Origin: Bacteroidia bacterium
GTDB taxonomy: Bacteria; Bacteroidota; Bacteroidia; Flavobacteriales; Flavobacteriaceae
Direction: 5' to 3'
DNA length: 64,000 nucleotides
Assembly (NCBI GenBank): GCA_030427585.1
Contig: JAUIBW010000012.1
Coordinates: forward strand, 1-64,000
Both the position numbers and the translations under genes were made by a program. Under the pieces are notes generated by a model. That model ran no database searches. It was not told where the DNA came from and saw only the letters and a program-made list of their open reading frames with translations. Of this stretch, positions 1 through 9,166 are shown piece after piece (the stretch's first letter is position 1; every line of letters begins with the position of its first letter).

Positions 1-801
1 AGAAGCTTCTGTGGGAGAAGCTATACCAGTAAAAATAGAACCCAATACCAATACAATTAAAAGTATTGGCAAGAAGAGTACTTTTAGAATTTTTGAAGTA
101 AAATTAGCTCCTCTAAATGCCGCAATCTCCTCTGCAGGAATACTGGGCGCATCTTCTTTGTGAAGAAAAGACTTTATCAAAATAAAGACAATATATAATC
201 CCACTAATATCAAGCCGGGTAGTAATGCTGCAGAAAATAATGCTCCCACATCTACAGAGGCCGACCCTCGCGACGAACTATTGATGGTATCTGCTAATAA
301 CACCAATACAATCGATGGTGGAATGATTTGTCCTAATGTTCCTGAGGAGGCTATTACTCCGGTTGCCAATTCTGTTTTGTACCCTCGTTTAAGCATTGTG
401 GGCAGGCTTATTAATCCCATTGTCACAACTGTTGCCCCCACAATCCCGGTAGATGCGGCAAGTAAAGCACCAACAATCACCACAGAAATTGCCAAGCCAC
501 CACGTACCTGTCCAAACATCATCGCCATAGTTTCTAATAAACTCTCTGCAAGGCCAGATTTTTCTAGCATAATTCCCATAAATATAAACAGAGGAACCGC
601 CATTAGCACATAATTATTGACTACACCCATTATTCTTGCAGGAAGCAAATAAAATGTAGACATCTGGAAGGCTTCGGGGGCAAAAATAGATACCCCAAAG
701 GCAAAAGCTACCGAAATTCCTCCTAACGTAAAAGCAACCGGATATCCCCTTAGAATCAGAATGAAGATAATTACAAATAATACTATTGCCAGGTATTCCA
801 T
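1..801 (-). CDS. TRAP transporter large permease (DctM family), 3' end beyond the window
   Basis: This is the large membrane subunit of a tripartite ATP-independent periplasmic (TRAP) transporter, which moves organic acids or related solutes into the cytoplasm using an ion gradient. Reading minus from ATG at 801 gives 267 open codons to the window edge, beginning MEYLAIVLFV, with many hydrophobic helices and the family-typical stretches VPLFIFMGIML, STGIVGATVVTMG and SGTLGQIIPPS. The usual length is about 430 residues, so roughly 160 are missing. It starts two bases after the stop of the small subunit gene, so the two are one operon. The substrate cannot be told from the permease. Confidence 0.95.
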   Translation of the reverse strand, partial: MEYLAIVLFVIIFILILRGYPVAFTLGGISVAFAFGVSIFAPEAFQMSTFYLLPARIMGVVNNYVLMAVPLFIFMGIMLEKSGLAESLLETMAMMFGQVRGGLAISVVIVGALLAASTGIVGATVVTMGLISLPTMLKRGYKTELATGVIASSGTLGQIIPPSIVLVLLADTINSSSRGSASVDVGALFSAALLPGLILVGLYIVFILIKSFLHKEDAPSIPAEEIAAFRGANFTSKILKVLFLPILLIVLVLGSIFTGIASPTEAS

Positions 802-803
802 TT

Positions 804-1304
804 CTAATTCTTATTAAAAATAATTTGAATTGATTTCAACATATGGGATATTCCTTGAAGTAACAAAAAAACAAATCCCAGAGTAATACAAAACTTAAGT
901 ACGTAGAGCGCAGGTAAGCCCCCGGGTTGGGGAGAACCTTCTCCTATCATAAAAGAAGATAACCCATAATACCAAGAAGAAACAATAACTACATAGCACC
1001 AAGGAATAAGTAAAAGAGCTCCACCTAAAAGGTCTATCCAGGCTTTTCCTTTTCTAGAAAGTTTGGTATAAAAAACATCTACCCGTACATGTTTCTCGTA
1101 CTTAAATGTATACCCAGATGCTAGAAGAAATATCATCCCAAAGAGATAAATCTCTATTTCGATCATCCAGACATATGTAAACTTGAAGATATAGCGAATA
1201 ATTACATCAAAACCAATGACTATAGCCAGTAACGCTGCTACCCAACTAACCAGTACTCCTATTTTCTCACCAACGCTGTCGAGAAAATTGATAATTTTTT
1301 GCAT
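804..1304 (-). CDS. TRAP transporter small permease (DctQ family)
   Basis: The 166-residue protein has four predicted membrane helices (about 12-32, 47-65, 90-110 and 130-155) and is the usual size of DctQ subunits, which assemble with the DctM subunit in the inner membrane. Its stop is two bases before the DctM start. No gene for the periplasmic solute-binding protein (DctP) lies upstream, where yaaA is found instead, so that subunit must be downstream beyond the window edge or elsewhere in the genome. Confidence 0.9.
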   Translation of the reverse strand: MQKIINFLDSVGEKIGVLVSWVAALLAIVIGFDVIIRYIFKFTYVWMIEIEIYLFGMIFLLASGYTFKYEKHVRVDVFYTKLSRKGKAWIDLLGGALLLIPWCYVVIVSSWYYGLSSFMIGEGSPQPGGLPALYVLKFCITLGFVFLLLQGISHMLKSIQIIFNKN

Positions 1305-1435
1305 CTAATGATTTGTGTTACTAATATCTGGGTTGAAGATACTAAAATTAGATGCATTTGAAAACGGAAGTTAGCAATTGAACTTATTTTAAAGGTTTCC
1401 GATACTCACATACGTATTAAAATTATCGTATTAAA

Positions 1436-2197
1436 TTACCGTACAAAAACCAATTCATTAGGCTTAGTCGTATATTCTTCGCTAAACCCGTACCCTTCAT
1501 AATTAAACCCTTTTAAATCTTCAATAGTTTCTGCACCAGTATCTATAATATAACGAACCATCATACCTCTAGCTTTTTTGGCAAAGAAGCTTATCATTTT
1601 AAGTTTATCTCCTTTCCAATCTTTAAATTGTGGAGTAATCACTGGTACTTTTAATGCTTTTTTATCGATTACGCTAAAATATTCATTACTTGCCAGGTTA
1701 ATAAATAATTCATCATCCTGTAATTCATCATTGAAATACTGGGTAATTGTTTTTTTCCAAAACTCGTATAAATTATTTTTTCGACCCACTTTTAATTTAG
1801 TCCCCATCTCAAGACGATAGGGTTGCATTAGATCTAAAGGTTTTAGAACTCCGTACAATCCAGAAAGTATCCTTAATTGATCTTGCAATGTGTCTAATTT
1901 TTTTTCGGGAATAGTATACGCATCTAATCCGATATACACATCTCCATTAAATGAATATACAGCAGGTCTTGCATTTTCCTTTGTAAACGGAAGGTGAAAC
2001 TCCTGATTACGTTGCCAATTAAGTTGAGCTAATTTATCACTTATACTCATTAGCTCAGACAATTTTTTGGGTGTTTTTTTCTTTAATACACCATTTAACT
2101 TTTCTATTTCTTCGAGAAAAGCTGGAGTTGTATACTGCTGAGTAGGTAATGTGGTTTCAAAATCTAATGATTTAGCGGGAGATATTACAATTTTCAT
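1436..2197 (-). CDS. yaaA: Peroxide stress protein YaaA (DUF328 family)
   Basis: The protein (253 aa) matches the YaaA family end to end: it opens with [14 protein letters not shown], contains [17 protein letters not shown] and [21 protein letters not shown], and ends [11 protein letters not shown]. In E. coli YaaA binds DNA and limits iron-dependent oxidative damage during peroxide stress. Reading could begin eight codons earlier at 2221, but the family N-terminus is exactly MKIVISPAK, so ATG at 2197 is chosen. It is read in the same direction as the TRAP genes but 131 bases separate them, so co-transcription is uncertain. Confidence 0.92.
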   Translation of the reverse strand: MKIVISPAKSLDFETTLPTQQYTTPAFLEEIEKLNGVLKKKTPKKLSELMSISDKLAQLNWQRNQEFHLPFTKENARPAVYSFNGDVYIGLDAYTIPEKKLDTLQDQLRILSGLYGVLKPLDLMQPYRLEMGTKLKVGRKNNLYEFWKKTITQYFNDELQDDELFINLASNEYFSVIDKKALKVPVITPQFKDWKGDKLKMISFFAKKARGMMVRYIIDTGAETIEDLKGFNYEGYGFSEEYTTKPNELVFVR

Positions 2198-2332
2198 GTA
2201 GATGACTTTTTTGTTATTCAAAAATACAATTGTCTATGGACAATTAAAACCTATATCTGTATTTCTTATCTATTTAGGTATTGGTAAAAGTTATTTTTAG
2301 GATTAATATCTTTTTCGGGACCAGACAGTACT

Positions 2333-2365
2333 AAAATAGAAAAAGCCTGTCTAATCGACAGGCTT
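2333..2365 (-). terminator. Rho-independent terminator of the cold-shock gene
   Basis: On the minus strand a 9-bp perfect stem (AAGCCTGTC with GACAGGCTT, 2343-2351 and 2357-2365) closes a 5-base loop and is followed by a T-rich run. It lies 26 bases after the stop of the cold-shock gene. Confidence 0.85.
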
Positions 2366-2390
2366 GTGTTTTAAAAAAATCAAATGTATA

Positions 2391-2582
2391 TTATAATACT
2401 TTCACGTTTACCGCGTTCAATCCTTTTTTACCTTCTTGTAGATCAAATTCTACTTCATCACCTTCACGCACTTCGTCGATTAAACCTGAAATGTGTACAA
2501 AATGATCTTTGTTTGATCCTTCTTCTGTTATGAATCCAAATCCTTTGGAGTCATTAAAAAATTTTACTGTTCCTTTGTTCAT
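2391..2582 (-). CDS. Cold-shock domain protein (CspA family)
   Basis: A 63-residue single cold-shock domain (OB fold) with RNP1 KGFGFI at residues 13-18 and an RNP2-like DHFVHI at 27-32. Proteins of this kind bind single-stranded RNA and DNA and melt RNA structure in the cytoplasm, often but not only in the cold. Family members usually have VFVH where this one has HFVH. It is transcribed alone, with its own promoter-like box at 2599-2607 and a terminator directly downstream. Confidence 0.95.
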   Translation of the reverse strand: MNKGTVKFFNDSKGFGFITEEGSNKDHFVHISGLIDEVREGDEVEFDLQEGKKGLNAVNVKVL

Positions 2583-2598
2583 TATAATTTATTAAAAC

Positions 2599-2607
2599 GC
2601 GAAGGTA
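2599..2607 (-). promoter_or_regulatory. Probable -7 promoter box of the cold-shock gene
   Basis: The minus strand reads TACCTTCGC, one base from the Bacteroidota -7 consensus TAnnTTTGC, 16 bases upstream of the ATG at 2582. This predicts a very short leader, unlike the long leader of E. coli cspA. Confidence 0.5.
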
Positions 2608-2742
2608 CTATTATTTGATCAGTAATCCTTATATATTTCAAAATAAAGTTTTTAATAACCATTATTTAATACTCTCTAAATATGATAATAATGAATGAAA
2701 TAATTGTATTAGACATCATTTATTGATTAAAACATGAGGGTT

Positions 2743-4086
2743 TTACTTTTCTTTTTTCTTTTTAGAACTATATTCTTCTTCTACTTCTTTCAACATAGTA
2801 TTTAACTCATTTCTTGCTAACCATTTCCCTTTAATCATGACGCCTTCAATACTTCTTGTGTTTCTAATATCTTCTAAAGGGTTTTTATTAAGTAGCACCA
2901 AATCTGCTTTTTTACCTTCGGTAATTGTACCACTTACAGCAATTCGATCCAAATATCGGGCAGGGTTTACGGTGGCTGTTTTTAAAGTTTCGTAAGGTGA
3001 AAGCCCAGCACTACAGATTAATTCCAATTCTCGATGTAATGAAAAGCCTGGCAAAAAAAGACCATAAGTATCGCTTCCGGCTAGTAAAAACACTTTTTCA
3101 TCATTTAATATTTTTGTAAATTTCTTCTGCCACTGTAATTCTTTATTGAGACGAATAAGAGATTCTGGTGCAGTAAACCAGGTATTGGTACGATAATGAA
3201 TACTATCAGAAGTACAATATGCCACATATGCCTTGGGAAGATATTTTAACTCATCGCTTTTTTTAAGTATTTCGAATTTTTTATCATCTGCATATCGACT
3301 AATCATTTCAAAAACACCCAGAGTTGGAGATACATATACTCCACTTGTTTTGATCTGTTTGGCCGCTTGTTTCAGATAATCTGTATCTGCTTTTTGCGAG
3401 GTATTAAATATATTCATAAACTCTTCTATATGGGCTATAGATCTCATTCTAAGAGAATATTCTAATGGAAGTTTTCTTTGACCATGACCAATAACAGGAA
3501 TATTATATTTATGAGTCTCTTCCATCAATTTGAGGTATATTTCTTTAGGAAAATTGTCTGCTAATTTTAAAAAATCATATCCTTTTTCATGGTGTTTTTT
3601 TACCATACGAATTACATCTTCAATAGTTTGCAAATGATTAGCTTTTAGGTAAGGCCCGGTAGTAACATAATAAGGGGCTAATATTTCATTAGTATTTGCT
3701 TTTTTACGAATGGTAATTTGGTCTTGTCCTTCATACTCGGCCATATTTCGGACCGTTGTTACTCCATTAGCTATTAAAAGTTTAAACTCATTCGTTACAT
3801 TATTTTCTAGGTGAAAGTGCATTTCTGCTAAACCAGGAATCAAATATTTACCTTTAGCATTAATGGTTTTATTGATGTTTTCTGAAGGTTTTTGAGAAGC
3901 TGATTCGATTGCCGCTATTTTTCCATCTACAATAATCACTCTTTGGTTAAACAATACCTCCTCTTTATGCATTGGGATTACATGTACATTTTCAAAAGAG
4001 ATGGTTTCGGTTTGAGCTTTGCCCACAACAGCAAAGAAAAAGCAACATAGCAAAGAAAATACTATATGACTATTTGATTTACACAT
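2743..4086 (-). CDS. Exported amidohydrolase family protein (imidazolonepropionase-like)
   Basis: A metal-dependent hydrolase of the amidohydrolase superfamily, 447 residues, with an N-terminal signal peptide ending near GKAQ (residue 25). The metal-site pattern is visible: HFH at 90-92, Lys174 as the possible carboxylated lysine, His201, His219 in AHIEEF, and Asp339 in AGSDTYG. The C-terminal ADLVLLNKNPLEDI segment is the usual closing strand of the composite beta domain. Exported members include dipeptidases and hydrolases of cyclic amides, but the substrate is not predictable here. The neighbouring AraC-type regulator is read in the same direction, 88 bases upstream. The extreme C-terminus is a Lys/Glu-rich tail. 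Confidence 0.85.
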   Translation of the reverse strand: MCKSNSHIVFSLLCCFFFAVVGKAQTETISFENVHVIPMHKEEVLFNQRVIIVDGKIAAIESASQKPSENINKTINAKGKYLIPGLAEMHFHLENNVTNEFKLLIANGVTTVRNMAEYEGQDQITIRKKANTNEILAPYYVTTGPYLKANHLQTIEDVIRMVKKHHEKGYDFLKLADNFPKEIYLKLMEETHKYNIPVIGHGQRKLPLEYSLRMRSIAHIEEFMNIFNTSQKADTDYLKQAAKQIKTSGVYVSPTLGVFEMISRYADDKKFEILKKSDELKYLPKAYVAYCTSDSIHYRTNTWFTAPESLIRLNKELQWQKKFTKILNDEKVFLLAGSDTYGLFLPGFSLHRELELICSAGLSPYETLKTATVNPARYLDRIAVSGTITEGKKADLVLLNKNPLEDIRNTRSIEGVMIKGKWLARNELNTMLKEVEEEYSSKKKKEK

Positions 4087-4174
4087 ATTTATTTGTTTTA
4101 GTTTATATGCTGCAAACCTATCTTGATAGTATATTTTTATTGTTCTGTATTGTCAGAATATGAGAAATCCGAAC

Positions 4175-5266
4175 CTATTGATTTTGTTTTTTAAACTCGT
4201 TAGGAGATAGTCCTGTTTCCTTTTTAAAAGCTGTATAAAAAGTAGTTTTAGAATTAAATCCCGCCTCCAGACCAATGGCAAGAATACTATATTTATCGAA
4301 TTCAGGGTCCAGAATCATTTGTTGTATATCTTTTACCCTGTAACTATTTATAAATTCTGAAAAATTTTTATTACTTGATTTTTTGATTTGTTCTGAAAGA
4401 TATCCACTACTAATCCCTAGCTTTTGGGCCACGCTATCCCGGCTAATGTCTGGGTTATGATGAATATTTTCGCGCTCTATCAATACCAGTAGTTGTTGTA
4501 TATAGGAGTTTACTTCTTTTTTAGGTACTTTTTTGTTGATTCTAGACTGTTGTAGTTGATTTCTAATTTCATACTGATCGTTAGATAACTTAAACTGATA
4601 AAGTCCTTTATAAATAAGCCAATACATAAAAACAGAAACCCCTACCCACAAATACGTTAATGGCTTTTTATAATCATATATAAACCTATATATTTCTAAA
4701 ACAACTCCATAAATTTCTAAAAGAGAAATAAAAACCCAGATTCTCTTTATCCATTTTATACTAAACGCTGTTTTTGAATAGAATAAATACCTAAATGATA
4801 TTACCATAAAAACGATTGGAAAAATAACGGATATTATGCTTATTGTTTTATAAAAGAAAAAAATGATTTCTTTTTTATTAGGTATTGTGATTTCATAGAG
4901 ACCAAAAATCGTATCCAGAGATATAATACTATTAAGCAGGCTTAAGACAAAAAAAGGAATGTACAGAAAAAAAGTTGTACTGCTGCTTGCCAGGGGATGC
5001 TTTACTTTTTTTATAAAAAATACCAATAAAGTAACCGGATACAGAAATTGCCATAAAAACAGATCCAATATTGAAATCAGTACTGGGTTTTTTCCTAAAT
5101 CCCAAAACCAATTATTTAATCCTATAACAGATAATATAATTAGAGTATATGCCAAATAGGCGTTGTCTTCATTTTTAAAAAACCTTGAAAATAAGATTAT
5201 TAATCCCAAGACAAAACCATGAATAACTCCTATAAGAATAAAGATTTCTAAAAAAGAAATTTCCAT
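4175..5266 (-). CDS. Membrane-anchored AraC-family transcriptional regulator
   Basis: The first two thirds (about residues 5-225) hold seven likely membrane helices, and the last 100 residues are an AraC-type double helix-turn-helix (SRDSVAQKLGISSGYLSEQI, then FNSKTTFYTAFKKETGLSP, the AraC signature). This architecture of a seven-helix sensor fused to AraC HTH is common in Flavobacteria. It would sense a signal in or across the membrane and bind promoter DNA while anchored. A likely but unproven target is the adjacent amidohydrolase gene. Confidence 0.88.
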   Translation of the reverse strand: MEISFLEIFILIGVIHGFVLGLIILFSRFFKNEDNAYLAYTLIILSVIGLNNWFWDLGKNPVLISILDLFLWQFLYPVTLLVFFIKKVKHPLASSSTTFFLYIPFFVLSLLNSIISLDTIFGLYEITIPNKKEIIFFFYKTISIISVIFPIVFMVISFRYLFYSKTAFSIKWIKRIWVFISLLEIYGVVLEIYRFIYDYKKPLTYLWVGVSVFMYWLIYKGLYQFKLSNDQYEIRNQLQQSRINKKVPKKEVNSYIQQLLVLIERENIHHNPDISRDSVAQKLGISSGYLSEQIKKSSNKNFSEFINSYRVKDIQQMILDPEFDKYSILAIGLEAGFNSKTTFYTAFKKETGLSPNEFKKQNQ

Positions 5267-5325
5267 TATCTGGATGTTTTAAAGGCTAAATTTTTATTTG
5301 AATATCAAATTTAGGGAGTACATCT

Positions 5326-6375
5326 TTATTCCCCTGATAATTGATTTTTAGCATATTTTTTCCAGCGTTCTATACATTGTTGCATATCTTCTGGAATTGG
5401 GGTTTCAAAATACATCTGCTCTTTAGTTATCGGGTGTTCAAAACCAAGAGTTCTGGCATGTAAAGCTTGTCGGGGTAAAACTTTAAAACAGTTTTCTACA
5501 AATTGTTTGTATTTTGTAAACGTAGTCCCTTTTAATATTTTCTCTCCGCCATAGCGTTCATCATTAAATAATGTATGGCCAATATGTTTCATATGCACTC
5601 GAATCTGATGTGTCCTCCCAGTTTCTAATCTGCAAGATACTAATGTAACATATCCAAGTCTTTCTATAACTTTATAATGTGTAATTGCCGGTTTTCCTTT
5701 ATCGGCTTCATCACCTTCAAAAACAGTATTTTGTAATCTATTTTTAGGATGTCGTCCTATATTGCCTTCTATTGTACCTTCATCTTCGGTTACATTACCC
5801 CATACAATCGCTACATATTCGCGTTTACTGGTTTTATCAAAAAACTGTTTCGCCAGGTGTGTCATAGCTTCTTCTGTTTTGGCAATTACTAATAACCCAC
5901 TGGTATCCTTATCAATACGATGTACTAACCCTGGTCGATTACTACTATTATTGGGAAGATTATCAAAATGATAAATCAGTGCATTAATTAAGGTTCCCGA
6001 ATAGTTACCATGACCGGGATGTACCACCATTCCTGCTGGTTTGTTAACCACCAATAACACATCGTCTTCGTATACAATATCTAAAGAAATGTTCTCTGGA
6101 GTTAGTAAGTTTTCATAAGGAGGGTGAGAGAACAATACCCGAACAATATCATTTGGTTTTACCTTATGATTTGATTTTACCGGAATATCATTTACAAAAA
6201 CACTTCCATTTTTTGCGGCTTGCTGTATTTTATTACGGGTTGCATTTTCTACAAAATTCATTAAAAATTTATCCACCCTTAGTGGTACTTGTCCAGCTCC
6301 AGCCACAAACCGATGATGTTCATAGAGGTCATCCTCACTAGCATCAAAACCTCCTGTATCTTCGTTTTCTTTCAC
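5326..6375 (-). CDS. rluD: 23S rRNA pseudouridine synthase RluD family
   Basis: This enzyme converts uridines in 23S rRNA (helix 69 in E. coli RluD) to pseudouridine. The 349-residue protein has an N-terminal S4 RNA-binding domain (about 32-85) and a catalytic domain with the signature HRIDKDTSGLLV, in which Asp155 is the catalytic aspartate, followed by GRTHQIRVHM. It sits two bases downstream of the PASTA-domain gene, so the two are co-transcribed. The Asp/Glu-rich N-terminal 25 residues are an extension seen in many Bacteroidota homologues. Confidence 0.93.
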   Translation of the reverse strand: MKENEDTGGFDASEDDLYEHHRFVAGAGQVPLRVDKFLMNFVENATRNKIQQAAKNGSVFVNDIPVKSNHKVKPNDIVRVLFSHPPYENLLTPENISLDIVYEDDVLLVVNKPAGMVVHPGHGNYSGTLINALIYHFDNLPNNSSNRPGLVHRIDKDTSGLLVIAKTEEAMTHLAKQFFDKTSKREYVAIVWGNVTEDEGTIEGNIGRHPKNRLQNTVFEGDEADKGKPAITHYKVIERLGYVTLVSCRLETGRTHQIRVHMKHIGHTLFNDERYGGEKILKGTTFTKYKQFVENCFKVLPRQALHARTLGFEHPITKEQMYFETPIPEDMQQCIERWKKYAKNQLSGE

Positions 6376-6377
6376 AA

Positions 6378-6974
6378 TTAATTAGATAGGTTTATCGTTC
6401 CTCCTTCTCCGTTCCCCAGAACCAAATCTATAACAGAAGTCTTCATTAATTTTGTTCCTGGTTTTAACCGTTTACCATTATGCCTTAATTCTAATACCAT
6501 ATCTCTAGCAATATTGGGTTGATAGGTAACAGAACCTATTTTAAAACCTAGGGCAACCAATTTTGGTTCTGCCTGTCTTCTGGTTCTTTGTATTACATTA
6601 GGGACTTCTATCTTACGGTAACCCGATGGGTTTAAGGTAACATATATCTTACGATTTTCTTTTACCTCGCTACCCGCAACAGGGTTTTGTTCTAATACAG
6701 AATACCTTGGATAATCAGGATTAAAGTTTGCAGAGTCCTGAACTTCGTATCTTAACTCTTTTTCTTCCAGTATTTTCCCTACCTCATCCAAAGTCTTTTT
6801 ACTTAAGCTGGGGACTACAATACGTTGATGATGATTTGTTGTACTTTCTAGCCACTCTAATGCTACATAAGATATAATAGCGAGCATTGCTACCGCTATA
6901 ACCAGTTGTATCAAAAATATTTTACTATACATAAATTTGAATAGACCTCTAAAGAAATTTATAAATGCACTCAT
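6378..6974 (-). CDS. Membrane-anchored PASTA-domain protein
   Basis: The 198-residue protein has one membrane helix (about residues 15-38) and an exported portion with PASTA repeats, the domain known for binding peptidoglycan fragments in Ser/Thr kinases and penicillin-binding proteins. Repeats start at IVVPSLSKKTLDEV and IEVPNVIQRTRRQAE, and a third, weaker one follows. There is no kinase domain. Reading could begin earlier at 7010, but the ATG at 6974 (MSAFINFF) gives the normal short cytoplasmic end and is preferred. It is divergent from ddl, a cell-wall precursor gene, and in one operon with rluD. Confidence 0.85.
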   Translation of the reverse strand: MSAFINFFRGLFKFMYSKIFLIQLVIAVAMLAIISYVALEWLESTTNHHQRIVVPSLSKKTLDEVGKILEEKELRYEVQDSANFNPDYPRYSVLEQNPVAGSEVKENRKIYVTLNPSGYRKIEVPNVIQRTRRQAEPKLVALGFKIGSVTYQPNIARDMVLELRHNGKRLKPGTKLMKTSVIDLVLGNGEGGTINLSN

Positions 6975-7149
6975 CTGTTTTATACCTGTTATTGTTATAA
7001 TCAAACACAATCTTCCTGATCATGTAAGCAAATTTTACCAATTAATCACGCTAATTATCACTACTAACGTTATTGTAATGGCTTATTTTGATAATTTGGA
7101 CAAATATATAAAAACGGAAAGTTTTAAGCTTTTCTTATAAGATAAATGA

Positions 7150-7157
7150 TATTTTTG
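7150..7157 (+). promoter_or_regulatory. Probable -7 promoter box of ddl
   Basis: TATTTTTG matches the Bacteroidota consensus TAnnTTTG and lies 17 bases before the ddl start codon. No clear -33 TTTG was found at the usual distance. Confidence 0.5.
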
Positions 7158-7174
7158 TTTTCAAATATGAAAAC

Positions 7175-8158
7175 ATGAAGAAAAATATTGCCATTCTAAT
7201 GGGTGGGTATTCTAGCGAGTTTGAAATCTCGATTCAAAGTGGAAATTTGGTATATAAATATCTGGATAGAGATTTATATATTCCGTTTCGTGTTCATATA
7301 ACAAAAGATGGCTGGTATTATGTAGATGACCACGATCAGAGGTATAGTATTGACAAAAACGACTTTTCGTTAACCTTAGAAGGCTCTAAAATTACTTTTG
7401 ACGCTGCTTTTAACACGGTGCACGGTACCCCAGGTGAAGATGGTTTGCTACAGGCATATTTTGAATTAATCGAAATCCCACAAACAGCTTGTGATTTTTA
7501 TCCTGCAGCACTTACTTTTAACAAACGAGATTGTATTAGTACTTTAAAACCTTATGGAATACCTACTGCAATCAACTATTTTTTAAATAAAGGAGATACT
7601 ATAGATAGTAAAGCTATTATAGATACGGTAGGATTGCCCTGCTTTGTAAAAGCGAATAAAGCTGGTAGTAGTTATGGAGTTTCTAAAGTTAAAGCTATAG
7701 AAGATCTTCTACCCGCAATAGAAGTGGCTTATAAAGAAGATGATGAGATTATTATAGAATCTTTTTTAAGCGGAACCGAAGTGTCTGTAGGAGTTATCCA
7801 ACATAACGGAAAAGATACAGTATTACCCATAACCGAAATTGTATCTGAAAATGAGTTCTTTGACTACGAAGCCAAATACATGGGGAAATCTGAAGAAATC
7901 ACTCCTGCCCGTTTATCTGATGAGGATACTCAAAAAGTTAAAGATCTGGCCTTAAAAGTATATCAGATTTTGAAAATGAAAGGATTTTCGAGAAGTGAAT
8001 ATATTTTTCATAACGGAGAGCCTTATTTTGTAGAAATGAACACTAATCCCGGATTAAGTGAAGCCAGTATCTTACCTCAACAAGCAGAAAAAGCCGGAAT
8101 TAGCCTAAAAGAATTATTTTCTAATGCTATAGAATCCTGTATACGTTTACAAAAATAG
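7175..8158 (+). CDS. ddl: D-alanine--D-alanine ligase
   Basis: Ddl joins two D-alanines with ATP to make the dipeptide that ends peptidoglycan stem peptides. The 327-residue protein has the ATP-grasp layout: N-terminal MGGYSSEFEISIQSG (substrate-binding Glu and Ser), PCFVKANKAGSSYGVSKV (ATP-binding lysine and glycine-rich loop), IIESFLSGTEVSVGV, and the metal-binding end YFVEMNTNPGLSEASI. Its neighbours coaD and the PASTA gene are the usual ones in Flavobacteria. Length is slightly under the E. coli DdlB type plus an insert, and within family range. Confidence 0.95.
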   Translation: MKKNIAILMGGYSSEFEISIQSGNLVYKYLDRDLYIPFRVHITKDGWYYVDDHDQRYSIDKNDFSLTLEGSKITFDAAFNTVHGTPGEDGLLQAYFELIEIPQTACDFYPAALTFNKRDCISTLKPYGIPTAINYFLNKGDTIDSKAIIDTVGLPCFVKANKAGSSYGVSKVKAIEDLLPAIEVAYKEDDEIIIESFLSGTEVSVGVIQHNGKDTVLPITEIVSENEFFDYEAKYMGKSEEITPARLSDEDTQKVKDLALKVYQILKMKGFSRSEYIFHNGEPYFVEMNTNPGLSEASILPQQAEKAGISLKELFSNAIESCIRLQK

Positions 8159-8188
8159 AAGTGCAATCTATCAATGTATAATTTGAAG

Positions 8189-8196
8189 TATCTTTG
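8189..8196 (+). promoter_or_regulatory. Probable -7 promoter box of coaD
   Basis: TATCTTTG matches TAnnTTTG and ends 29 bases before the coaD ATG, so coaD can be transcribed separately from ddl. Confidence 0.5.
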
Positions 8197-8225
8197 TAAA
8201 TACAATAAATAATTAATAATCACCA

Positions 8226-8681
8226 ATGAGAAGAGCTGTTTTTCCTGGATCATTCGACCCCATTACATTAGGACATTATGACATTATCGAAAGAGGTCTT
8301 ACCCTATTTGATGAAGTTATCCTTGCTATAGGTGTAAATTCTGAGAAAAAATATATGTTTTCTCTTGAAGAACGAAAGCAATTTATCGAAGAAGCTTTTA
8401 AGAATGAGCCTAGAATTAAAGTAATGACATATAAAGGGCTAACTATTGATTTTTGTAAACAGCAAAATGCCGATTTTATATTAAGAGGCCTTCGTAATCC
8501 AGGTGATTTTGAGTTTGAAAAAGCCATCGCGCACACCAACAGAAAAATGTCGGATATCGAAACAGTATTTTTATTAACCTCTTCTGGCAAAAGTTATATC
8601 TCCTCTTCTATTGTTCGTGATGTAATTCGTAATGGTGGAGATGTTTCAGAATTAGTACCAGATACAGTTCGTGTAAAATAA
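8226..8681 (+). CDS. coaD: Phosphopantetheine adenylyltransferase
   Basis: CoaD transfers AMP from ATP to 4'-phosphopantetheine, the fourth step of coenzyme A synthesis, in the cytoplasm. The 151-residue protein carries the nucleotidyltransferase T/HXGH motif (FPGSFDPITLGHYDII, residues 5-20), the FILRGLRNPGDFEFE segment and the second signature SSGKSYISSSIVRDV near the C-terminus. The length is typical. Confidence 0.96.
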   Translation: MRRAVFPGSFDPITLGHYDIIERGLTLFDEVILAIGVNSEKKYMFSLEERKQFIEEAFKNEPRIKVMTYKGLTIDFCKQQNADFILRGLRNPGDFEFEKAIAHTNRKMSDIETVFLLTSSGKSYISSSIVRDVIRNGGDVSELVPDTVRVK

Positions 8682-8690
8682 CACGCCGCT

Positions 8691-9080
8691 ATGGAAAGGA
8701 AAATAGGAGCTATTGCTCTGGTTGTAAAAGAGTATGATGAAGCTATTCGGTTTTACACAGAAAAACTCAATTTTAAACTTATAGAAGATACCAGACTTGA
8801 TGACAAAAAGCGATGGGTTGTTATTGCTCCTAACAATCAAACCGAAACGACTATTCTTTTGGCTCGGGCAGCTACTCCCGAACAGGAAAAAGCAATTGGA
8901 AATCAGACAGGTGGCCGGGTTTTTCTGTTTCTTCATACCGATGATTTTTGGAGAGATTATCATGCCATGAAATCTAAAGGAGTTTTATTTCTTGAACAAC
9001 CACGAGAAGAACCCTACGGAACCGTTGTCGTTTTTGAAGATTTATACGGAACCAAATGGGACTTACTTGAGTTAAAATAA
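8691..9080 (+). CDS. VOC-family (glyoxalase/dioxygenase fold) protein
   Basis: A 129-residue single-domain protein of the vicinal oxygen chelate fold, with the usual opening pattern VVKEYDEAIRFYTEKLNFKL and the closing strand VVFEDLYGTKWDLLEL. Members are metal-dependent isomerases, dioxygenases or antibiotic-binding proteins, and some only bind ligands. The spacing to coaD is 9 bases, so it is probably co-transcribed with it. The substrate is unknown. Confidence 0.85.
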   Translation: MERKIGAIALVVKEYDEAIRFYTEKLNFKLIEDTRLDDKKRWVVIAPNNQTETTILLARAATPEQEKAIGNQTGGRVFLFLHTDDFWRDYHAMKSKGVLFLEQPREEPYGTVVVFEDLYGTKWDLLELK

Positions 9081-9166
9081 TGTAAATTGTAAATCCTTCC
9101 TGACATACCTTTGTCACTATCTGCATTTAGTTTTGTCGTACTATTAATCTCTAACATCAAATAATT

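Noticed and set aside
281..613. Plus-strand open frame of 110 codons
   Set aside because: It lies opposite the DctM gene, and the minus strand encodes clear TRAP permease motifs across it.
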